64,000 nt of DNA, taken from an uncultured Saprospiraceae bacterium (GTDB taxonomy: Bacteria > Bacteroidota > Bacteroidia > Chitinophagales > Saprospiraceae). The stretch is from assembly GCA_938002665.1 (NCBI GenBank), contig CALLAE010000069.1, forward strand, positions 1 through 64,000, read 5' to 3'. The notes under the pieces are model-generated. The model saw nothing but the letters and a program-made list of their open reading frames with translations, was not told where the DNA came from and ran no database searches. Shown here one piece after another: positions 42,921 through 52,500 of this stretch. Position 1 is the first letter of the stretch. Every line of letters starts with the position of its first letter. The position numbers and the translations under genes were made by a program.

Positions 42921-45050
42921 ATGGCATTATCTACTAAAAACATTCGGAACGTATGTCTGCTAGGGCATTCAGGTTCCGGCAAAACGACCTTTTCGGAGAC
43001 CATGTTGTTTGAATCAGGAGCCATTAATAGGAGAGGATCAGTGGAAGCAGGAACAACAGTGTCAGATTTTACAAACATCGAAAAGGAAAGGGGCAACTCC
43101 ATTTTCAGTACCCTTATGCATACCAAATGGAAAGAATCCAAGATTAACATTATAGATACTCCAGGCCTAGATGATTTTAACGCAGAAGTTATTTCATCCC
43201 TCAAAGTAGCTGATACTGCTATGGTAATAGTCAATGCTTCCCAAGGTGTAGAAGTCGGGACAGAATTAGTATGGGACTACATAACAGATTTTAAAACCCC
43301 TGCTATCTTCGTAATCAATCAGTTGGATCATGAGAAGGCTGATTTCGAAACCTCCCTAGATCAAGTAAAAAGTAGGTTTGGCTCAAAAGTATTACCATTC
43401 CAATTTCCCGTTAATGCCGGTGCAGGTTTTGATAGTATCGTGGATGCACTCAGAATGATCATGTATGTCTTCGATGAAAATGGCGGCAAACCCCAAAAGC
43501 AAGCCATCCCAGAAGAACATCTGAACAGAGCTCAGGAGTTACATAACCTCTTAGTGGAAGCTGCTGCAGAAAATGACGAGACCTTAATGGAAAAGTTCTT
43601 TGAGGCAGGTAGCCTGAATGAAGATGAGCTGGCGGAAGGCCTTACTATTGCTCTGGCTAATCAGCAAATCTACCCTGTGTTCTGCTGTTCCTCTACAATG
43701 AATATGGGTAGCGGAAGGATAATGGGATTTATCAATGACATCGCTCCTAGCCCATCTGATAGACCACCGTCAGAACTAGAAGAAGGTGGTATCCTGGAAA
43801 TCAGTGAGCAAGGCCCTACCGTTGCTTTTGTGTACAAGTCGATGTCAGAACCACAAGTAGGCATGGTATCTTACTTTAAAGTCTATTCAGGAAGAATGCA
43901 GGCTGGCCAAGACTTAGCTAATCAAGAGAACAGAGGGTCAGAAAGAATCAATCAAATATTCCTCTCACTAGGCAAAGCAAGAGTTTCTACTGACTCTCTT
44001 GTGGCAGGCGATATAGGTGCAACAGTGAAGTTAAAGAATACCCATACTAACCAGACCCTTGCTGGGAAAGGTGGAGAAGTAAAAGTGCGAAAGATGTCCT
44101 TCCCACCATCTAAAATCAGAGTAGCTATCAAGCCTCCTGGCAAAAACGAAATGGAGAAATTAATGAAGATGCTCCATCAGATGGAAGCAGAAGATCCGAC
44201 CTTGCACATAGAACAATCCGCCACACTAAAGCAAACCCTCCTGCATGGTCAGGGACAGTTGCACTTAGACTTACTAAAGTATCGTATAGAAAAACTTAAT
44301 GGAATAGTGATGGAGTTTGAAAAACCAAAAATTCCATACAGAGAAACCATCACAGCTTCTGCTGAGCAACATTATCGTCACAAGAAACAATCAGGTGGCT
44401 CGGGACAGTTTGCCGAAGTGCACCTCCGCATAGAGCCTTATGCAGAAGGCATGACTGATCCTGCTGGTCTGAATGTAAGATCCCGAACAACGGATGATCT
44501 GCCATGGGGTGGGAAGTTAGATTTTCTATGGTGTATAGTAGGAGGCTCTATAGATGCGAAATATATCAATGCCATAAAAAAGGGAATCATGAATAAGATG
44601 CAGGAGGGCCCACTCACTGGCTCTAACTGTCTAGATGTAAGAGTTTCTGTTTTTGATGGGAAGATGCACTCAGTAGATTCTAATGATATGGCTTTTATGA
44701 TAGCCGCCACGCAAGCCTTTAAGACTGCCTTTGAAAATGCAAGGCCACAGTTGCTGGAGCCTATCTATGACGTAGAAATTCTTTGTCCTGATGAGTCTAT
44801 GGGAGACATCATGAGTGATCTTCAGACGAGAAGAGCGATCATCCAAGGCATGGACTCAGATGGCCACTACCAGAAGATCAAGGTCAAAGTGCCACTCGCT
44901 GAAATGTATAAGTACAATGCTAGTCTGCGAGCACTTAGCCAGGGTAGGGCAAAGTATTCCAGAGCATTCTCCTCATATATGGCGCTGCCAGGTGAGCTGC
45001 AGAAACAATTAATAAAGGAAGTATCTTCCGAAGAATTAGTCGCAAGCTAA
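42921..45050 (+). CDS. Elongation factor G-like translational GTPase paralogue
   Basis: 709 residues with the EF-G domain order. G1 is GHSGSGKTT (15-23), switch area 'IEKERGNSIFS', G3 DTPGLDDF, G4 NQLD (instead of NKxD). Domain II follows from about 290, then domains III-V with 'QSGGSGQFAEVHLRIEP' and the C-terminal 'RRAIIQGMDSDGHYQKIKVK'. Changes in G3 (normally DTPGHVDF) and G4 mark it as the divergent EF-G-like branch (EF-G2-type) and not the main factor. Role is uncertain: ribosome recycling or stress translation are candidates. Confidence 0.9.
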   Translation: MALSTKNIRNVCLLGHSGSGKTTFSETMLFESGAINRRGSVEAGTTVSDFTNIEKERGNSIFSTLMHTKWKESKINIIDTPGLDDFNAEVISSLKVADTAMVIVNASQGVEVGTELVWDYITDFKTPAIFVINQLDHEKADFETSLDQVKSRFGSKVLPFQFPVNAGAGFDSIVDALRMIMYVFDENGGKPQKQAIPEEHLNRAQELHNLLVEAAAENDETLMEKFFEAGSLNEDELAEGLTIALANQQIYPVFCCSSTMNMGSGRIMGFINDIAPSPSDRPPSELEEGGILEISEQGPTVAFVYKSMSEPQVGMVSYFKVYSGRMQAGQDLANQENRGSERINQIFLSLGKARVSTDSLVAGDIGATVKLKNTHTNQTLAGKGGEVKVRKMSFPPSKIRVAIKPPGKNEMEKLMKMLHQMEAEDPTLHIEQSATLKQTLLHGQGQLHLDLLKYRIEKLNGIVMEFEKPKIPYRETITASAEQHYRHKKQSGGSGQFAEVHLRIEPYAEGMTDPAGLNVRSRTTDDLPWGGKLDFLWCIVGGSIDAKYINAIKKGIMNKMQEGPLTGSNCLDVRVSVFDGKMHSVDSNDMAFMIAATQAFKTAFENARPQLLEPIYDVEILCPDESMGDIMSDLQTRRAIIQGMDSDGHYQKIKVKVPLAEMYKYNASLRALSQGRAKYSRAFSSYMALPGELQKQLIKEVSSEELVAS

Positions 45051-45075
45051 CCGACACAATATTTAGTTTTGCCAG

Positions 45076-45112
45076 CTCCTTAGTAAGTGTATTTACTAGG
45101 GAGTTTTTTTTT
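45076..45112 (+). terminator. Intrinsic terminator after the EF-G-like gene
   Basis: An 11-bp stem (CTCC-T-TAGTAA / TTACTA-G-GGAG, one wobble) with a 6-nt loop and nine T. It lies directly before the first in-frame GTG (45113) of the next gene and argues for that gene's start at 45146. Confidence 0.9.
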
Positions 45113-45145
45113 GTGCAAATGTCTGAACATCTTTATAGCCTCAGC

Positions 45146-46243
45146 ATGGGCAAAAAACTGAAAATAGCATTTGATGCAAAAAGACTGTTCCACAATAGGG
45201 AAGGACTGGGCTCATATGCACGGACACTGGTTGCTGACCTTAAGAAGTATTACCCAGAACATGAATATTACTTATGCACAACTTCTATTTCTGAGGCCTA
45301 TTGTGATGCACGGTTTTTAGACCCTAAAAGTTATAAAATATTATCACCACCGCCTGCTGCAAACGCTAGTTTGTGGAGAGCAAGAGGAATAGTCAAGACC
45401 CTTAAGGAGAACAGTATAGATATCTACTTTGGCCTCAGTAACGAACTGCCTGTAGGTATAGACAAGTTGCCTATCAGGAAGATAGTTACCATTCATGATC
45501 AATTGTATAAGACCTTCCCGCAGCAGTTCTCTATGGTGGACAGATGGATATATGCACGAAAATTTAAGAATGCTGCAGCTAGTGCAGACATGATTTTAGC
45601 TACTAGCGAGAACACTAAGTCAGATATCATTAAGTATCAGTCAGTCATTCCAGATCGCATAAAAGTTGTATATCAAGCAGCTCCGTCAGCCTTCGACAGC
45701 TTTCCAGGGGGTAAGATGCAAGGCAGCTATTATCTGATGGTGGGAAGTCTGAATGAAAGGAAAAACCAACTAGCAATGATAGAGGCCTATCGCTTATTAG
45801 ATGCTTCTCATAGAAAGCCAGTGTATATTGTAGGTAGAGGTGAGTCTTATAAAAACCAGCTGATTGCCAAAATAAGGGCCTACGGCTTAGAGTCATATTT
45901 TATATTTAAGGAAAATCTAAGTACTTCAGAATTAGTCGGGTTGTATAATGGAGCAATAGCACTTGTTTTTCCTAGCAAATACGAGGGTTTTGGTATTCCT
46001 GTTATAGAAGCTCTGAGGGCTGGCAAACCAGTAATTACCCTTCGCACATCCTCGCTTCCTGAGCTAGTATCCAAATATGGTATAATAATTGAATATGATA
46101 GACCAGAATTGCTTAACGAAGCAATCTTGCAAATGAATGATGAAGCTTTTCGCAAAGGTCTTATGGCAGGAGTGGAAGAACACCTTCAGAAATTTGCATC
46201 AGAAAATGTCACATATCAAGTAATTCAGGCCTTATTAGGTTAG
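45146..46243 (+). CDS. Glycosyltransferase family 4-like
   Basis: 365 residues from ATG 45146 (MGKKLKIAFDAKRLF). The N-terminal Rossmann half contains 'NREGLGSYARTLVADLKKYY'. The C-terminal half has 'YYLMVGSLNERKNQLAMIEA' and 'LVFPSKYEGFGIPVIEALRA', with the E-x7-E motif of GT4 retaining transferases. Cytoplasmic; transfers a sugar from an activated donor, likely for surface polysaccharide. No other glycan genes nearby, so the acceptor is unknown. Earlier GTG/ATG (45113, 45119) lie on the terminator tail and are unlikely starts. Confidence 0.88.
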   Translation: MGKKLKIAFDAKRLFHNREGLGSYARTLVADLKKYYPEHEYYLCTTSISEAYCDARFLDPKSYKILSPPPAANASLWRARGIVKTLKENSIDIYFGLSNELPVGIDKLPIRKIVTIHDQLYKTFPQQFSMVDRWIYARKFKNAAASADMILATSENTKSDIIKYQSVIPDRIKVVYQAAPSAFDSFPGGKMQGSYYLMVGSLNERKNQLAMIEAYRLLDASHRKPVYIVGRGESYKNQLIAKIRAYGLESYFIFKENLSTSELVGLYNGAIALVFPSKYEGFGIPVIEALRAGKPVITLRTSSLPELVSKYGIIIEYDRPELLNEAILQMNDEAFRKGLMAGVEEHLQKFASENVTYQVIQALLG

Positions 46244-46552
46244 TTGTGGCAAAAATATAATAGCTAACAGTCTTCTAGTCTAAGAATAGATAATTCGTAT
46301 ATTTATCTCGACTAGAAAGTCAAAATAAATCCAGGTTTCATTCTCATTATCTTGGGGTGGTTTAAGTATCACCCCTTTTTTTATGCCCCTAACTCTAGGT
46401 CGTAATTTTGACAAATCTATTTTTTAGGCTGTCAAACTGATTCTCACCTCATAACATATTATAATTATTTTGATATATAAATATATATAATATGTATATT
46501 CGTGTCGTGATCTTGCTATATACTCCAAAGTACATATGCAAAAAACTCAGAT
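46244..46552 (+). other. 309-nt intergenic region
   Basis: Holds the glycosyltransferase terminator (46354-46383) and then about 170 nt of AT-rich sequence, with stretches such as 'atataaatatatataatatg', leading to the giant repeat gene. No exact TAnnTTTG box was found. Confidence 0.5.
46354..46383 (+). terminator. Intrinsic terminator
   Basis: GGGGTG / CACCCC stem with a 10-nt loop, followed by seven T. Confidence 0.8.
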
Positions 46553-49500
46553 ATGACTCAACATTCTCTTTCTAAGGCATTGATTTGTGCTTTGGTTGTA
46601 CTTGTATTGCTCCTCTTTTTTCCTAGCTCAGCTGTCTCTCAATCTAATTATGGCTGTCCTATCACCATAGATGGTAATGAAGACCTAGGTTCTATAAGGA
46701 CAGCACCTAGAGCCATGTCTATGGTCAGTAACTATGCTAGCCCATTTATGGAATTAAGTAACATAAGAGGAAGGGATAATCAGGTAGCGCATATAGAACT
46801 GGCAGCTAAGAAGAGCTCTGACCTCTTATATGTTAATGATTTTGGTTTTGATCTGCCTACTGGAGCAATTGTGTTAGGTGTAGAGGTGAGAGTAGTGGGA
46901 GAGGCATCTATTCCAGACGTGGTGAGAGATATGAGAGTTTCTCTAGCATCTGGTCCTGGAGTTAGCTTAGGCGCAGACAAGGCTAATAAGGCTTTCGATA
47001 AGCCATGGAGTGCAAGTGAAACATGGAGCTACGGAAGCGTCATGGATCACTGGGGTGCCAGTATCACTGCTGCCACAGTCAATAATTCTGGTTTCGGAGT
47101 TATGCTACAGATCAGTAATAGAGGAACGGAAACTGTCACAGCCTCCCTTGACCAGATTTCCATAAGACTTTATTATCAGAAAAATTTAGTGATATGTGGC
47201 CATCCATGCATCGCTATACAGACGGCGGATGATCCTACTGTGAGTTCTTACTCATGGAATGTAGGTGGCGGTCTAGTCTCAGAAGTTTCTAACCAGCATG
47301 ATAATATCGTCAATGTCTTTGCTGATCAGTCTCCCTTTGGAGAATATGAAATATGTCTAACAAGAAATTTTCAAGATGGCTCTGTCGATTATTGTTGCAG
47401 GCCTATCAGTTACAATAATTGTGAGAAGGGAAGCATAGGAGATAGAGTATGGGAAGACACTAATGGCAATGGTATTCAGGATGCGGGTGAGCCCAATCTG
47501 GATGATGTTGTAGTAAGATTATATGATGAGTCTGGAAGAGAGATAGCCTTTACTAGAACAGTGAATGGCTCTTATATTTTTACGGATTTAGATCCTGGAA
47601 ATTATGTTGTGAGAGTAGACCTACAAGATTTTGTTCCGTCTATCCATGCTGATTCCGATCCTCTATCCAATTCTGATATAGAGAATATTTATTTCTATGG
47701 ATCTACTGGTACTATTACCCTAGGATCAGGTGAGCAAAGATCAGATATTGATTTTGGTCTGACAAGAAGTGGAAGTATCTGCGGACATGCCTATAATGAT
47801 AGAAATGGTGATGGAAGTGAGAACGCAATGGATACACCATTCCCTGGAGTAGTGGTTAATCTATATGATTCTAGTTGTAATTTACTCCGATCAGTTATGA
47901 CTGATTCTAATGGTGATTTTTGCTTTAATGGTTTAGCGCAAGGTGATTATTTTATTGCGTATGACCTAGAAGAGGGTTATGTCGCTGGTGGTGTAGGCTA
48001 TAACAATTCTGTAGACATCACTACAGGAAAATTAAGAATCAATCTAGAGTATGGAGAATCATCTAATGGTAATGATGTAGGAATTTTCCGCTTATCAGAA
48101 GTGGGAGGCTTCGTATGGGATGATAGTAACAACAATGGTATTCAGGATCCAGGCGAAGAAGGTCTAGTAGGTGTAGATATAGGTCTATATACCTGTACTG
48201 ATGAACTAGTCAGAACAACTAGTACCGATGAGACAGGCCATTATGTCTTTGATGGATTAAATCCTGGTCAGTATAAAATATGTGTAGAAAATCCAGCTTC
48301 TGGCATGGTGCCCACTCTACAATCTACTGATCCTAATGGGTCTGTGGTTATGGCTGATGGCTGTTCTGCTTGTTTCGAATTACTTGACGATACTGTATTA
48401 GATAATATGGATGTAGGCCTCGTTATGGGCGCTGGAGATATTAGAGGTAATGTATGGCTGGATCTGAATAACAATGGTATTCAAGACCCGGGAGAGGGAG
48501 GCATAGGTGGTGTGAGATTGAGTCTGCAAGACTGCATGGGTAATGTCATTGCAGAAACAGTAACTGATGAAGACGGTAGTTATGTTTTCAGTGCTGTTCC
48601 CGCAGGAGATTATGTCATCTGTCTCTCAGAGGATTATGGTGATTACATGCCATCCTTAGAGACGGGTTGCACAGAATGCTTTAATCATACTGGCCAAGGC
48701 CCTCTGGATATGGATTTTACATTGGTCTATGATTTAGCTACGGTAGATACCAAGATCTGGATAGATGCAAATGGAAATGGACAACTTGAAGATGATGAAG
48801 AATTAGTAGAAGGTATAATGACTGAGCTATATACTTGTGCTGGAGCATTTGTAGTAAGTTCATTGACAGACAATGAAGGGAGTTCATGGTTTTTAGATGT
48901 GCCACCAGGAGAATATTACCTCCGTGCTATTGTGGATTCTGACTATGAGTTTATAACCAATGGTGGAACGATTACTGGACAAAATGGAATAGGAACCACA
49001 GACTGTTTTGTGATTTCTGGAACAGGGAATACTTGGAATATAGGTCTTGCTGAAGTAGAGTCGGAGGAAAGTATCCTGGCTGTAAATTTATTTGAAGACA
49101 CTAATAACTCAGGAACCTTTGATCTAGGCGAACCCGCACTTGAGTCTGTCAATGTGACTTTATACTCGTGTACAGGCTTGGCTATAGAGGAGGCAATGAC
49201 TGGAAGTGATGGTACTGTGACTTTCTCTGATTTAGCACCTAGTCAGTATTATTTGGAGGTAGAATTATTGCCTGGACTAGAATTTTATGCAGGTGGTGTA
49301 ATAGACAATAGCTTTGGCCCAGGAACATCACATTGCTTCAGCTTGGATAATGGCGCTCAGGCTATAGATATAATTTACGTTTCCACTATTCAAGCTCTTC
49401 GGTCTAGCATTGCAGGTAAAGTATGGTTAGATGATAATAAAGATGGCGTAATGGAACTTGCTGAAATAGGTATGTCACAAGTCTTTGTCAGATTGTACGA

Positions 49501-52500
49501 TGAGGATTTCAATATGCTGGTACAAACTGCTACTAATGACGATGGTGAGTATCTGTTTTCTGATCTTGGACTAGGCTCATATTATGTACAGTTTGTCAAG
49601 CCAACTAATTATTACTTCACTGAATATAGAGTTGGTAATAATGCTGAGGTAGATTCCGAAGTTATAGATGCACAATTGGGTATGACAGATGTAGTGGTGC
49701 TTTCTTCATCACAGCAGATAGAAAATATGAATGCAGGTCTTGTGTTATCTTCTGTAGGAGATTCCAGTGTGAGTGGTCAGGTATGGATAGACGAAAATAC
49801 GGATGGTCTCATAGGTGTGGATGAATTAGGGTGGTCAGAGTCTCTAGTGATTCTTTACGATGAAAATGGAACTTATCATTCTTCTACTTTTACGGATGAA
49901 GAAGGTTTTTATCTTTTCCCTTTATTGCCAGATGGTCGGTACTATATAGAATTCGAATTACCTATAGGTTATAGTTTTAGTCCTGCTCAGGTGGGGGGAA
50001 TTTCAGAAATAGATTCAGAAGTCATCGATGTACAATATGGACGTACCTCTGTCTTCGAACTGCAAATTGCAGCAGGCCTTACAGGTGTCAATGCGGGATT
50101 GCAAAAAAATACTACAGAGCCAGTCTCTATTGCAGGGAAGGTATGGATAGATGCTAATTATAATAGCTTGCTAGAAACAAATGAGGCAGGTTATACAGAC
50201 CTTCTTGTTACCTTGTATGATGCGCTCGGAAATTATCAGTTTGCTGCGTTTACTGATGCGGATGGCTACTACTTTTTTCCTCAACTGGATGCAGGAGCTT
50301 ACTATCTAGATTTTGAATTGCCTGATGGGTACACTTTCAGTTCTGCTCAGCTAGGGAATAATAATTTGGATTCAGAAGTAGTAGACTTACTTAATGGTAC
50401 TACAGATATTTATAATCTTACTGCTGGAGACAACTTAGATAATGTCCATGTAGGCTTGCAAGAAACAGTGAGGGCTAACTCTTCTATTTCAGGTCGTGTA
50501 TGGGTAGATGCTGACAGGAATAATTTAGATGATAGTTCCGAGCCTGGGTATAGAGCAATGCTTGTCATGATATTTGATGAGCTAGGAATATTTATCGGCT
50601 CGACCTATACTGACGAAGATGGCTACTATAATTTCAATCAATTAGACGCGGGCAACTACTATGTTGATTTTGAATTACCAGAAGGATATGCATACAGCTC
50701 TGCGCAAGCAGGTAACAATGGTTTGGATTCTGAAGTGGTAGACTTTATAGCAGGTACCACAGATATTTATGCCATTGGCACAAACCAAGTCTTAGAAAAT
50801 ATAAATGCAGGTCTGCATGTGCTAGACTTTAATCAAGGATCTATAGATGGAACTGTGTGGATAGACAGCAACAATAACAGTTTGCTGGACAGTGGAGAAT
50901 CAGGTTATAACGAGATGCTAGTATTGCTCTATGACGCAACTGGCAATTTTCAGGCCTCTACCTTTACTGATGTGGAAGGCTATTACAGTTTTCAGTCACT
51001 TTCAGATGGCGACTATTACGTCGATTTTGATTTACCACAGGCATATCAATTTGTAGCAGCAAAATTGTCAGGGGACTTATTAGATTCTGAGGTGACCAAC
51101 TTAGCTCTCGGGACTACTGATCTTGTTTCTGTTACGGGTAACAATATTGAAGGCGTAAATGCCGGAATAAATCTCATAACTACCACAGATGATTTTGCCA
51201 CTGTATCTGGAAGGGTATGGCTGGATAGTGATGAGGATGGTATCATGGGCCTTACTGAGTCAGGAATAGAAAACATACAAGTGGAGTTGCTTGATGATAA
51301 CAATACTGTTGTGGAAACTGTCTCTACGATATGGAGTGGACACTATGAATTTGAGGATATTACTCCAGGTCTTTATTATGTAAGATTCCAGTTGCAAGGT
51401 GACAGATTTTCGGTTCCGCAAGTAGGTGGAAGTTCTAACAGAGACTCCGAAGTAGTCAATGGTGTGGATGGAAATACAGCTCTATTTATCCTAACGGCTG
51501 GGCAAGAGCTAGGTGGTGTAAATGCAGGTATGATAGAAGATCAGATAGTAGCACTCAGCTCTATCAGCGGCCAAGTATGGATAGACGCAGATCAAGATGG
51601 ACTGATAGGAAATTCTGAAAATGGCAAAGCTGGCATTGCAGTTACTTTGATAGACGATAACAATATAGAAGTTTCTGAGACAACAACTTCTGTAGATGGT
51701 TCTTACACTTTTCCTAATCTTGAAGCAGGACTGTACTATGTAAGATTTGATGTGCCTGGATATGAATATACTTCTGCTAAAGTTGCTGGAAATTCTACAG
51801 AGGATTCTGAAGTGGTAAATGGTGTAGCTGGTAACACTGCTCTCTATGTGTTAGGACAGAATGAAGACCTTATAGGTATTAACGCTGGTCTTATAGAATT
51901 GAGTACTGCGCCATTAGGCTCTATAGCAGGACTTGTGTGGGTGGACCTTGATGAAGATGGAATGGCTGATGCTTCTGAGCTAGGAGCTGACAAGGTGGTA
52001 GTTGTTTTGCTAAATGATAACAATGACGAGCTAGCAACTATCGAGACAACCTGGACAGGCACTTATGTGTTCGAAAATCTTCCAGCAGGTCTGTACTATG
52101 TGAGATTCGAAACGACTGAGTATAGCTTTACACTACCAAAAGTAGGCGGTAGTTCACTTTGGGATTCGGAAGTGGTCAATGCTATCGGAGGAAACACCTC
52201 ACTGTATATATTATCTCAAGGTGAAGAGCTGGCTGGAATAAATGCAGGAGTGGTTGCTCTTCCTCAGACACCTGCAACCATAGCAGGAATGGTCTGGCTA
52301 GATGAAGATAGAGATGGACTAATTAGTGCTATAGAAAACGGTGCTGAAGGAGTGATCGTTCACCTTGTAGATGGGAACAACATAATAGTAGAGTCACTGA
52401 CAACAGAAGTAGATGGTTTGTATAATTTTGATAATTTGGTGCCAGGTCTATATTATCTCAGATACGAAATTCCAGACAATACCTTCTTTACCCTCGTACA

